A stretch of 64,000 bases of DNA, taken from assembly GCA_033816765.1 (NCBI GenBank), contig CM066288.1:806001-870000 (forward strand), read 5' to 3'. A program made the position numbers and the translations under genes. The number at the start of each line of letters is the position of its first letter. The stretch's first letter is position 1. A model generated the notes under the pieces. The model was given only the letters and a program-made list of their open reading frames with translations. It searched no databases and was not told the DNA's origin. The DNA comes from Nothopassalora personata. Its lineage: Eukaryota; Ascomycota; Dothideomycetes; Mycosphaerellales; Mycosphaerellaceae. Positions 21,728 through 30,142 of this stretch are shown here, piece after piece.

Positions 21728-22726
21728 CTAAAACTTGCTCTTGATGAGCTCTACGCCGGCCTTCTTCTCCCACCCTTTGATCACTTCCGTATGATCGGCA
21801 CCAGGCCCAGCAATGTTCAACGCCTCATCCAGCTCCGACACCATCAGCTCAGCCAACGACGAAGGCACACCCATATCCTCAATGACCTGCCTCGCAATCT
21901 TCATATCCTTCACCAACAACTCCAGCTGATACCCCGACTTGAACCTCCTCGTGAGGCCCTACCACAATCATCAGCACAACACTACCGCACCTTTTTGAGG
22001 AAGACTCACGTCCGTTCTAAAACTCTCCTTGGTACCAAAATTCATCCCAGTCCCAACATTCATAACCTCAAACATCTTCGCAGGCTCCAGCCCAAACTTC
22101 TGTCCAGCAACAAGCGCATCACAAAGGCCCAGAATGCTCGCGGCACTAACATAATTATTCAACGTCTTCATCGCGTGCCCAGCTCCCAAACCTCCCATGT
22201 GGAAGACATACTTCCCCATGACTTTCAGGACCGGCATTGCCCTTTCCAACGCAGACGAGTCCGGGCATCCAACCATTAAAGTAGCATCCCCCTGGCTGAG
22301 GGCAAACGCGTATTCCTGCGTGATGGGAGAATCCATCAGGATCAGAGTAGGGTTGATGTCCTGGAGAAGTTGGGCGGTTTGTCGAGTCTGGAAGGGTGAA
22401 GAGGAGGACGTATCGATTATGATAGTTCCATTGCGAAGGTAAGGTGCGACGCCGTCTGTGCCAGCTTCGCCGAGCAGGACTGAACGCACGATGGAGCCGT
22501 TCGGGAGCATGGTGATAAGGATGTCTACATCGCGGAAAGAACTGTTGGTCGTGGCGACTGAGGAGTTGGGATGCTCTGATGTGAACTTTCCTGCTCGGTG
22601 GAGGTCTGCATCTTGGACGAGAAGGGTGTAGTTCTTTTTTGACCTTGAGAGGACTGAGGCGAGGGAGTAGCCTGCGTTGCCTAGGCCTATGTAGCCGATC
22701 GTTCTGATGGGTTGTGTAGAGGACAT
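21728..22726 (-). CDS. 3-hydroxyisobutyrate dehydrogenase-like (6-phosphogluconate DH fold)
   Basis: NAD(P)-dependent beta-hydroxyacid dehydrogenase family, 315 residues, two exons (22010-22726, 21728-21958) with a 51-nt intron. The Rossmann loop is IGYIGLGNAGYSLASVL. The substrate-binding block reads LMDSPITQEYAFALSQGDATLMVG, where the usual DAPVSGG is altered to DSPITQE. GLGAGHAMKTLNNYVSAAS carries the catalytic Lys. The changed substrate motif suggests an enzyme different from the valine-pathway one. It is convergent with calcineurin B (152 bp between stops). The start Met immediately precedes the fold and is well placed. Confidence 0.83.
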
Positions 22727-23061
22727 GGTAAGTCTGACAAGAAGATCTGCAAGTATGCTTCTTGATTTGCGAGCTGGAAGAGATGGGAACTTCTTTCAGA
22801 ACGACACTTACCTTCATGCAATCTGTAGAGCAGGTATCAAACGAGCCGTGCTATGTGCACGATATCGAGATGTGCAGGCATGGACATGCAGTGCGGAGAA
22901 GCTGTTCCTACCAATAAGGTCAACTGCCGATGCAGGCCACGAGCATGGAAGCGTTGCCGCTCGACGATCCACGTTACAATCATGTCTCATATCGTCGTAT
23001 ATCAACTTTAGGACACAGGGCGTCCTCGTGCAGACCGCATCCAGCACAATCTCTTAGCCAC
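22727..23061. other. Intergenic, promoter of dehydrogenase gene
   Basis: Nothing recognised apart from the expected upstream region of the minus-strand dehydrogenase gene. Confidence 0.4.
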
Positions 23062-24168
23062 CTAGATCAGATCTCCCAATACCAGAACCACCATCCAAAC
23101 CCCAACAAAAGCGTCACTCAGTACAATGCCATCAGTCAAAGACTTTCCCGCCATCAGCGCAGATCTCGAGCCGGCTGAGACATGCACCTTCTTGCCCGTT
23201 CCGATCAGATTGGTGCTCCTGCCGCCGGGGCAAAACACAATATTGAAAGTCCCACCCGCGGGAATAATGAATGTGCTCTGTTGATCATCATTCGGAAAAG
23301 AATAAGCATCGGGACAAACCGCCTTCGCAGCTTTGCCATAGTAATTGTTCGCGCAGTTGCCCGCTCCGGCGTACGAGCCCGTACAGCAATACTTAGGTTT
23401 CTTGTACTTCTCGCAAGCGGAGTTGCAGGCTTGGTAGATAGGTCGTTGGACGTTGCCGTCGGGGTAAGGATATACGCCGTCGCCGGGAGCTTTGGGAGCA
23501 TTTTCGAGGAGGTCAAAGGGACACCATTTGGATAGCGTTTGTGCGGTTTGCTTGTCTTCGAAAACAGAGTTGTTAGATATGCCGAGGACTTGCTGGTGAC
23601 TACTGGATCCACTGGCTGTAAACCCGTTCGAGCTGCCAACGCATGATGGGTTCGTGGTGCTGGTGTCGAGTTTTTCTAGCTTGCTGACACCATTCGGATC
23701 CAGTACGATGGCCATATCCAGATTGTAACCATCGACCAGGCTGAGGTCGTAGAAGGACTGTTCGCCATCGCCCTGCATCGTGAATTCTGCCAAGGTGGCT
23801 GGAGGGTTGCCAGCTTGTCTACACTTCTTGGGTCCACATTCGCCAGTCTTACAGTTTCCGTCACTTGTATCATCGTGAAAGGAGCAGTTCGTACGAGCCC
23901 AGATTCTCCCTTGCCAATTGCTGGCGACGGTAACAGTCTGCTTGGCACCCGCTTCCAGCTCGAAGCCGTCAGCTGTGGGTCCGTCACCGGCTTGAGTAAC
24001 CATTCCTGGCCATATTGTCTCGCTGCAGAGATTGGAGACCGTCAACGTGAGCTCGGAGTCCTGCCGCGGGGCAAGTCGTCGCTTGGCGTGATGATGAGCT
24101 GCACAAGAGTGTCTTAGGCCAGCCAAGAGCAGTACGCAATGTAGCAGCAGTGAGACGCGGCGTCTCAT
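23062..24168 (-). CDS. Secreted thaumatin-like protein, possibly GPI-anchored
   Basis: Single exon, 368 residues. A signal peptide (residues 1-~23, LLLHCVLLLAGL core) is followed by a short basic stretch RRLAPRQ that may be a Kex2-type site. The thaumatin fold follows: LTVSNLCSETIWPGMV, then GRIWARTNCSFHDDTSDGNCKTGECG, AEFTMQGDGEQSFYDLSLVDGYN, and a Cys-rich second half with CNSACEKYKKPKYCCTG and CPDAYSFPNDDQQSTF. The C-terminus has a Ser/Gly stretch and a final hydrophobic segment (FVGVWMVVLVLGDLI), consistent with a GPI signal. Fungal members are thought to be wall-associated glucan-binding or glucanase proteins; activity is not shown here. Confidence 0.88.
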   Translation of the reverse strand: MRRRVSLLLHCVLLLAGLRHSCAAHHHAKRRLAPRQDSELTLTVSNLCSETIWPGMVTQAGDGPTADGFELEAGAKQTVTVASNWQGRIWARTNCSFHDDTSDGNCKTGECGPKKCRQAGNPPATLAEFTMQGDGEQSFYDLSLVDGYNLDMAIVLDPNGVSKLEKLDTSTTNPSCVGSSNGFTASGSSSHQQVLGISNNSVFEDKQTAQTLSKWCPFDLLENAPKAPGDGVYPYPDGNVQRPIYQACNSACEKYKKPKYCCTGSYAGAGNCANNYYGKAAKAVCPDAYSFPNDDQQSTFIIPAGGTFNIVFCPGGRSTNLIGTGKKVHVSAGSRSALMAGKSLTDGIVLSDAFVGVWMVVLVLGDLI

Positions 24169-24192
24169 GTCTCGTAGGGGCTACCACACCAG

Positions 24193-24708
24193 CTACAGTG
24201 TCTTCCGTGCTGCTCTCTCCTTGTGCTTCGCTTGCTTCGCTCGCAGGGTCGCTGTCTTGGCTTTGACCGAGGTGCGGATGCGTTCACGCAGCAAACGAAG
24301 CTTGAGGCGATCTCTGTGGCCTCCAACAGTGCGTGTGGTGCTGATGGCAGGTCTGCTCGCCGATCTCGAGCCGGTGGTCTTGACCTTGAGAGCCAGCGTA
24401 GCGGTGTCGCGATGTACGGGTGAGGGCGAAGAGCTGGTGGCAGTGGAGGAACTGTCGGAGGCTACGGATAGCGCAGGAGGAGAATCAGGTGGCCAGTACT
24501 CTTTGGTGAAGCAGTCGGTAGATTTGAAGTTCCCCGTGGTCGCAGTATCTAGCTGTTGTGATGATGGCTATGAGGAGACAGATGTAGGAGACTTGACAAG
24601 AGAAGTGCTGTTGATGTCGACATGGAACAAGATCAGCCGTCCAGCAGCTGAAGACCTACCGTGAATGCTAGGAAGCGACATGTCGGCTGCAGGAGCATTC
24701 CTGGCCAT
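24193..24708 (-). CDS. Small Ser/Thr-rich basic protein, unknown
   Basis: Proposed two-exon gene (24660-24708, 24193-24548) with a 111-nt intron, donor GTAGGT and acceptor CTAG; 134 residues. The frame holds one TAG (24568-24570), which falls inside the intron. The product starts MARNAPAADMSLPSIH, has a Ser/Pro/Thr-rich middle (SVASDSSSTATSSSPSPV) and ends in an Arg/Lys/Ala-rich helix (RLKLRLLRERIRTSVKAKTA, then RAKQAKHKERAARKTL). No family recognised. The composition looks like a real fungal protein, but a plus-strand ORF (24167-24664) covers the same bases. Only 24 bp separate it from the thaumatin start. Confidence 0.42.
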
Positions 24709-24847
24709 AGTGTCGTCCAATGCTGGCAGGAGATGTTGTAAGCGCTGGTCGATGTTGAAACGAGGAAGCTCCGCGCTTAGTTCTATGTCATGCCACTTTA
24801 CTATCACACCAAACATCACCGCTAGTCGATGCGACGAATCGATCATA

Positions 24848-26431
24848 ATGAGGCCGGACGCATTCTCTCCAGAATGCAGCAAAGATATAAGGCAGGACAT
24901 GCGCTTTCACGGAGGCGCGAACAAGTATCCAGCGAAAAGCCACGCCAGGAGAGTGGCGGACAAGATCAACAGTGAGAACGGGAAAGGACTTATCATCATT
25001 GAGGGCACCAGGACCGTGAACTGGCCGAACTCTGACATGCCAGCGCCCTTCAGGCAGGATCGCTACTTCTACTACTTATCCGGCTGCAACGAACCTGGCT
25101 GCTACATAACATATGACATCGAGAATGATAACCTGAAGTTGTGGCTCCCACCTGTCGATAGTGACCCCAGGCATATGCTCTACTACGGTAGGGGAAGCAC
25201 TGTTGCGGAAGCTCTGGACAAGTATGACATTGATGAAGCGGTTTACATAAAATCTGGCAACCCATTCCCTTCGTTTGTCGAGCAATTGCAGAAATACGAT
25301 GGCTGTGCGGTCGTGACCACACCCAGAACTCGAGGTGAAGATCCAGGGGCACTGAGTCCAAAGCTTCGCACCGCCATTGATGCCTGTCGTGTTATCAAGG
25401 ACGAGCATGAAATCGACCTGATACGCAGAGCCAACGAGCTCACCGCAGCCGCTCATGTCAAAGTTATGAGAGGAATGCACGACTTCACAAACGAGGCTGA
25501 AGTTGAGGCAGCCTATATGTCTGCCTGCATAGCTCGGAAAGCAAAGGAGCAGGCATACGACCCCATTGCAGGCTCGGGGCGCAACGCTTCTACGTTGCAC
25601 TACTCTGCCAACATTGAGGACTTTGGCAATGGCCAGACAATAGTGCTTGACGCTGGCTGCGAAGTCGAAAGATACGCTTCTGACGTGACACGGACACTGC
25701 CGATCAATGCGAAGCAACCAGGGCACTGGCCATCCAAGGAAGCGGAAGACATTTACAATCTGGTCGAGAGGATCCAGGAGTCATGTATCAAGCAAATGCT
25801 TCCTGGCAACAAGTATATTGAGATCACATGGCATGCTCATCACGTCCTGATCAAAGGACTGCTCGAGCTAGGAATCCTCGAAGGCGACCCTGCCAACGTC
25901 TTCTCTGCCGGAGTTTCAATGGCATTCCTGCCTCACGGTCTAGGCCATCACGTTGGTCTTGAGGTCCACGACGTATCGCCAGCACTACATCCACCTCTGC
26001 AGCAAGATGCTCCAGACTTGTATCAGCAGTATCTTGCACGAACAGAGGCCGCCTACAAGCAATGGAACCCGGACTATGTTGCTGCCTGTTCGGAAATGGA
26101 ACCGGCCCAACTTGAGAAGTTCTGTCTCACCCAATTCGACAAGAATACAGCACTATTAGCGAGCGTGGATGCACCTGCTCTGGAACCGGGGATGGTTGTT
26201 ACTGTGGAGCCGGGGATCTACTTCAATCAGCCTTGGCTGGAGAAGTTTTTGCAGGGTCCTAAGTTGAGCCAGTTCATCGACAAAGAGGTCTTGAAGCGAT
26301 ACATACCAGTGGGAGGCGTGAGGATTGAAGATGATATTTTGATCACCAAGGATAGCTATGAGAACTTGACGACTGCTCCAAAGGGTGATGATATGCTAAA
26401 GGTTATCCGTGAGGCTGCTGCAAAGGCGTAG
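24848..26431 (+). CDS. Xaa-Pro aminopeptidase (aminopeptidase P, M24B)
   Basis: Metallopeptidase that removes N-terminal residues next to proline; about 527 residues, single exon. The creatinase/prolidase N-domain begins KYPAKSHARRVADK. The catalytic pita-bread domain has all five metal ligands: Asp in VLDAGCE, Asp in SDVTRT, His in LPHGLGHHVGL, Glu in TVEPGIYF and Glu in VRIEDD. The frame is open back to 24665. I chose 24848 (MRPDAFSPE); 24899 (MRFHGGANK) would match the family start nearly as well, and 24665 would add unlikely low-similarity sequence. It is divergent from the small basic protein. Confidence 0.9.
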   Translation: MRPDAFSPECSKDIRQDMRFHGGANKYPAKSHARRVADKINSENGKGLIIIEGTRTVNWPNSDMPAPFRQDRYFYYLSGCNEPGCYITYDIENDNLKLWLPPVDSDPRHMLYYGRGSTVAEALDKYDIDEAVYIKSGNPFPSFVEQLQKYDGCAVVTTPRTRGEDPGALSPKLRTAIDACRVIKDEHEIDLIRRANELTAAAHVKVMRGMHDFTNEAEVEAAYMSACIARKAKEQAYDPIAGSGRNASTLHYSANIEDFGNGQTIVLDAGCEVERYASDVTRTLPINAKQPGHWPSKEAEDIYNLVERIQESCIKQMLPGNKYIEITWHAHHVLIKGLLELGILEGDPANVFSAGVSMAFLPHGLGHHVGLEVHDVSPALHPPLQQDAPDLYQQYLARTEAAYKQWNPDYVAACSEMEPAQLEKFCLTQFDKNTALLASVDAPALEPGMVVTVEPGIYFNQPWLEKFLQGPKLSQFIDKEVLKRYIPVGGVRIEDDILITKDSYENLTTAPKGDDMLKVIREAAAKA

Positions 26432-26779
26432 AATGCGTGCAAGGTCGTCAATGAGCGCTAAGATTTCGCTAGGGACTGTACCGTATACTTTGATGTATCC
26501 CAGGTCAGGAACGTGTGTAGTGTGCATCATAGATCCAATGTCAGCACGTCAGGCGAAGTTGTTCGGAACGCACGGATTCGGTGACCTCATACAGCCCCCT
26601 GCAAAAAAGAAAAAGGAACAATGCGGTATCCAATTGTCGTCGAATAAGCATGCACTATAGTTTGATGGATATACTGCAAAAGTGGTTCGAAAGTTGTGCA
26701 CGGCCTTGTCTGTCTACACTAGGTCACATCGTAGCACAATTTGCAAAGAAGTGAACTTTCTACAACAGGCAACTTTGGC
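26432..26779. other. Intergenic, 3' flank of aminopeptidase gene
   Basis: No gene seen. The A-rich GCAAAAAAGAAAAAGG near 26599-26614 may belong to the 3' end region of the aminopeptidase transcript. Confidence 0.4.
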
Positions 26780-26804
26780 AAAAAGAAAATCACTCGTTGA
26801 GTGA
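26780..26804 (-). terminator. Hairpin plus T-runs downstream of tRNA-iMet
   Basis: Read on the minus strand, six bases after the tRNA 3' end lies a perfect 6-bp hairpin (TCACTC AAC GAGTGA), directly followed by TTTTCTTTTT. Runs of four and five T are standard RNA polymerase III stop signals. No T4 run occurs anywhere in the 256-bp interrupted tRNA gene itself, so this is the first one a polymerase III would meet. Confidence 0.6.
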
Positions 26805-26831
26805 ATTGTGTAGCTTCGGGTGGTTTCGATC

Positions 26832-26883
26832 CTGATACTGTCAACATACACTCACTATCTTGAATTGGGCTAGTTAGTCTTAC
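26832..26883 (-). other. Spliceosomal-type intron 4 in tRNA-iMet (T stem, inside B box)
   Basis: 52 nt, donor GTAAGA, acceptor TATCAG; a TGTTGAC near the 3' end could serve as branch site. It splits the T stem GGTG/G. The last intron base is G, so genomic DNA still reads GGATCGAAACC, a complete B box. Confidence 0.75.
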
Positions 26884-26934
26884 CACCGTCCTCCGGGTCA
26901 CGTAATTTCCACATGATAGGGATATGAGCCCGGC

Positions 26935-26990
26935 CTGCATGACCTGTTAGAGTTTGTGAATGGTGACCCTTTGCTGCGGTAGTTACTTAC
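26935..26990 (-). other. Spliceosomal-type intron 2 in tRNA-iMet (end of D stem)
   Basis: 56 nt, perfect donor GTAAGT, acceptor CATGCAG, branch-like CTCTAAC about 12 nt before the end. It lies between the D stem (GAAGCGC) and base 26. Confidence 0.8.
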
Positions 26991-27000
26991 GCGCTTCCGC

Positions 27001-27052
27001 CTGCAAAGTTATTAATACGACTACCAGGAAGAATCCCGACGATGTGACTCAC
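27001..27052 (-). other. Spliceosomal-type intron 1 in tRNA-iMet (D loop, inside A box)
   Basis: 52 nt, donor GTGAGT, acceptor TTTGCAG, with a branch-like TATTAATAAC 6-15 nt before the acceptor. It interrupts the D loop after TGGCGCA. The bases GTGAG that start the intron leave the genomic A box nearly intact (TGGCGCAGTGAG). Confidence 0.8.
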
Positions 27053-27066
27053 TGCGCCACAAAGCT

Positions 27067-27242
27067 GGCAGACTACACCATTGGTGCGTCTTTTTGACGA
27101 GGGTGGCACAATCTTAATTGATTATATCTGCACTTAAAATCTACAGGAGCTATGGCCTTCTACATACAATCCTAGCAATCGTGCGTCACTCTTCTATTCA
27201 TGCGTATGGCATTACCCAGCACTACATTTTCATCACTGTCCT
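27067..27242. promoter_or_regulatory. Spacer between LysM gene stop and tRNA-iMet
   Basis: 176 bp on the shared minus strand between the stop of the RING-like/LysM gene and the tRNA 5' end. It contains an AT-rich TATA-like stretch (minus strand GATATAATCAATTAAG, ~55-70 bp before the tRNA). It could hold the gene's own start site or be the 3' UTR of the upstream mRNA; sequence alone cannot decide. Confidence 0.4.
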
Positions 27243-28101
27243 TCATCTCACACTACTACTGACACTCGTACTAGCACCCACAAACCTCCTCATGCCAACA
27301 TTCTTCGCCATCTTTCCTTGCTTCTTCGACTTGACATCCAATGGATGATCCTTCTCCCACTGCTCGTCTTCTCTGAACGCCTCAATTGCAGCCTCCAGAT
27401 TCCACTCCGATTGCTTCAAGTACAACACTGCAACATCATACCTGAGGCGAACGGGCACACTTGTCAGCATAATCAGCATCATCCATCGACGGAGCGGAAG
27501 AGACAACATACTCTGCAACTTTACAAGCCATCATCCATCGCCTTGTCTTGTTCTTCTTAAGTTCTTCCTCTTCGCTCTCTACAGGTTGCGGCGATAACGA
27601 GACTCCACCTTTATAGAATTCGCCAGGTATTATGACCGTCTTGCGTCCTTGTATAAGATGATCGCTGAACACATTATTCGCCTTCCGTAAGGCATGCGCT
27701 GGAACTCCATAAGCCAAAGATAACGAGTGTAGCGACTCCCCAGGTCTCAGAAAATGCAGCACATCCTCATGCTGTTGCTCCTTTTCAGACGTCATCTGTC
27801 GTGGTTGCACTTCTGAGTATCCTGGGAGTTCATCATCTTGTGGCGAAGGTGGCGGTATCCGTCCATCGTCAAGAGATGAATATGCTGGTGGGTCCTTCAA
27901 GCCTTGAGGAAGTAATGAAGGCTCTGTTGTGATTTGGCAGTAGGGACAATATGTCTCGTAGCGTTTGTTCTGGTTTAGACATCGTGAACATATTGACCGG
28001 CCGCAACAATGAAGATATCGGCCTGGGAGCAGGGCTTTCTCGGATGCTGGATCTGTGGCTCGTCCAAAGGGTGAGGCGCAAGTTGCACAGGCGTCGGCCA
28101 T
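27243..28101 (-). CDS. RING-like zinc-finger / LysM domain protein
   Basis: 262 residues, two exons (27512-28101, 27243-27441), 70-nt intron splitting a Glu codon. N-terminal zinc-finger-like Cys pairs: CATC, then CCGRSICSRC and CPYC (residues ~5-60). A Pro/Ser-rich linker follows. The LysM domain (residues ~115-165) reads HFLRPGESLHSLSLAYGVP, then LRKANNVFSDHLIQGRKTVIIP. The C-terminal exon forms a UBA/CUE-like helix (YDVAVLYLKQSEWNLEAAIEAF). There is no signal peptide, so this is an intracellular LysM protein, a type found across ascomycetes with no settled function. The zinc finger suggests ubiquitin-related or protein-binding activity (inference). Confidence 0.8.
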
Positions 28102-28672
28102 GATGGTGTACAGTATTCAAAGAGTTGCAACAGTACCACGCACAACACGTCATGTAGATGTCGTAGTAGGCCGTTCCTACAATATGGAATCAACATCGGA
28201 TGGCTGCCCTTCGAGATGCGCACGCATGTAAGACGTCAGAAGGGTCCGCCCTAATTCCCTCGCTGCACGGAACGCGCGATGGCCCCTTTGCCACTGACTA
28301 GCACTAGCCGCGATCGGCTGGGCGTCTGGGAGTCTGGGACCACAATCTCAGCCTCGAACCACTCCTCACAGCACATCTCAAGATCATCCTTTCAGCGCTG
28401 TGCTGCAAAACTTCTCACCACTCTGACCACATACATTCCTTTTCATACTTCACCGGCTTACGACCTGCGTCCGTAATAGCTGCTCCGCCCCCCGTCGACA
28501 CTACCACATCCTAAACTTTGTTTCCGCTGCGCAGCTTCCCGGTCATCTCCCCGGGTTGATCGCGTGCACCCATCTCTACGCAACCGGTCCTTCCTGCGCA
28601 ATACACAACATTCGCGCGCCTTGGGCGCATAGCATACGGTTCGAAGCACGTAAGCAAACACATTCGAGCGAC
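28102..28672. promoter_or_regulatory. Divergent promoter, LysM gene / SUR2
   Basis: 571 bp between two start codons facing apart. The open frame continuing upstream of the SUR2 ATG to 28556 is leader sequence without family similarity. Confidence 0.5.
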
Positions 28673-30142
28673 ATGGCGAATGCGACCACCTTTTACGACC
28701 TTCCTCCTCTACCCAACTACACCCTCAAACCGCTGGCTCCGATTGTGCCTGGCCTGGACGATAAATATCTGACAATGGCACTGCCAGTGGTGGCATATTG
28801 GGCCGTGTCACTCTTCTTCCACGTCATCGACGAGTGGGACTTGTTCCCGCAGTACCGCCTACACACCCCAGCCGAGGTCTTGAAACGGAATCACGTCAGC
28901 AGGTGGGACGTCTTTAGAGATGTCATTATACAACAGGTCATACAGACGATAGTCGGCATTGGCCTGACTTTGTTCGATCCGGAGCCGGTGTATGGCAAAG
29001 AGGAATACGACGTGGCCTGGTGGGCTCAGAACGTGCGTTTGGCACAAAGAGCTATTCCTGTGGTGCTAGGCATGATTGGGCTGGATGCAAAGACACTGGC
29101 GAGCAATTTGGGTTCTTCGCATGCAATGCTGGCAGGCGTGGTTTCCGGCGGCTTCTACCCAGAGCTCACGCAGAACATGACACTTTTGGGAGAGTCTGTT
29201 TCAGCACCTGCATTTGCGAACTGGGAGCTGCTGACCGCAAAGGCCATATACTGGATTGGTATCCCAGCACTGCAATTCATGGTTGCCATCTGCATCGTGG
29301 ACACATGGCAGTACTTTCTGCACCGCGCAATGCACATGAACAAATGGCTCTACACGACTTTCCACAGTCGTCACCACCGTTTGTACGTGCCGTATGCCTA
29401 CGGCGCTCTCTACAATCACCCATTCGAAGGCTTCCTCCTGGACACTCTCGGCACTGGTATTGCTTACTTGCTTACCGGCATGACCGTCAGGCAGAGCATG
29501 TGGTTCTTCACAATGTCAACGATCAAGACTGTGGACGACCACTGCGGCTACGCTTTTCCGTGGGACCCATTGCAGCATGTAACCAGCAACAATGCTGGGT
29601 ACCATGATGTCCACCACCAGAGTTGGGGAATCAAGACGAACTTCTCTCAGCCGTTTTTCACCTTCTGGGACGGTTTCTTGGGCACAAAGTGGACTGGAGG
29701 GGATGTCAGCGCACGATATGAGAGGGCACGCCTCGCAGCGCAAAACAAGGTGGATGCAGATGTCGCAGTCACGAACTCTACACCAGCAGAAAGCGCCCGG
29801 CCCGACAAAGTGTACGCGCAGGATGCATCGAAAGCGTCAACTACCGCACGCAAGGTGCAATCAGCGGTAGAGCCTACGATACCTAAAGGCAAGGCCGCCA
29901 GTCAAGCCATTGGATCACGACAGCAGGTGCTCGACGATCAAGCCGCTGGCGGCATGCACATCATAGCTGAAGAAAATGCAGAAGAAGTGAAAGCACGAAC
30001 GAAGACAAGACAATCTCAAATTTCCAGGAAGAGGACGACAAGTTCTAGTATGGGACTGAAAGGGTTCGCAGATAGGGTGGGCGAGTCGTTACATGGGAAA
30101 GGGACAGGAGTGCTCGGCGTGGAGAGCCGAAGTACGAGGTAA
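28673..30142 (+). CDS. SUR2: Sphinganine C4-hydroxylase Sur2
   Basis: ER membrane di-iron enzyme that makes phytosphingosine from dihydrosphingosine. Single exon, 489 residues, longer than yeast Sur2. Membrane segments include YLTMALPVVAYWAVSLFFHVI and AIYWIGIPALQFMVAICIV. The fatty-acid-hydroxylase His boxes are all present: QYFLHRAMH, TFHSRHHRLY, YNHPFEG, DDHCGYAFP and HDVHHQ. The C-terminal ~120 residues after FLGTKWTGGDVSARYE are a hydrophilic fungal extension rich in Ala, Lys and Ser. Start MANATTFYD is chosen because it lies just before the first conserved segment. Confidence 0.9.
   Translation: MANATTFYDLPPLPNYTLKPLAPIVPGLDDKYLTMALPVVAYWAVSLFFHVIDEWDLFPQYRLHTPAEVLKRNHVSRWDVFRDVIIQQVIQTIVGIGLTLFDPEPVYGKEEYDVAWWAQNVRLAQRAIPVVLGMIGLDAKTLASNLGSSHAMLAGVVSGGFYPELTQNMTLLGESVSAPAFANWELLTAKAIYWIGIPALQFMVAICIVDTWQYFLHRAMHMNKWLYTTFHSRHHRLYVPYAYGALYNHPFEGFLLDTLGTGIAYLLTGMTVRQSMWFFTMSTIKTVDDHCGYAFPWDPLQHVTSNNAGYHDVHHQSWGIKTNFSQPFFTFWDGFLGTKWTGGDVSARYERARLAAQNKVDADVAVTNSTPAESARPDKVYAQDASKASTTARKVQSAVEPTIPKGKAASQAIGSRQQVLDDQAAGGMHIIAEENAEEVKARTKTRQSQISRKRTTSSSMGLKGFADRVGESLHGKGTGVLGVESRSTR

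Larger units (their letters stand above)
26811..27066 (-). tRNA. Initiator tRNA-Met(CAU) gene with three spliceosomal-type introns and one tRNA intron
   Basis: Five exons on the minus strand: 27053-27066, 26991-27000, 26923-26934, 26884-26898 and 26811-26831, total 72 nt. Joined, they give a complete cloverleaf. Acceptor stem AGCTTTG/CGAAGCT (one G-T pair); D arm GCGC AGCGGAA GCGC; anticodon arm CCGGG CTCATAA CCCGG; variable AGGAC; T arm GGTGG ATCGAAA CCACC; discriminator A. The A1:T72 pair, A54/A60 in the T loop and CAT anticodon mark it as initiator. Intron 1 (27001-27052, 52 nt) has GTGAGT...TTGCAG, intron 2 (26935-26990, 56 nt) GTAAGT...ATGCAG, and intron 4 (26832-26883, 52 nt) GTAAGA...ATCAG. 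Intron 3 (26899-26922, 24 nt) sits after A37, the canonical tRNA-intron site. No CCA is encoded, as in eukaryotes. Confidence 0.9.

Noticed and set aside
24167..24664. 165-codon plus-strand ORF
   Set aside because: Opposite the proposed small basic protein; no domain, starts inside the thaumatin start region and has no leader or splice evidence. Kept only as a caution.
26685..26700. GGTTCGAA-like B-box
   Set aside because: No matching tRNA arms around it; lacks the trailing CC and any acceptor stem.
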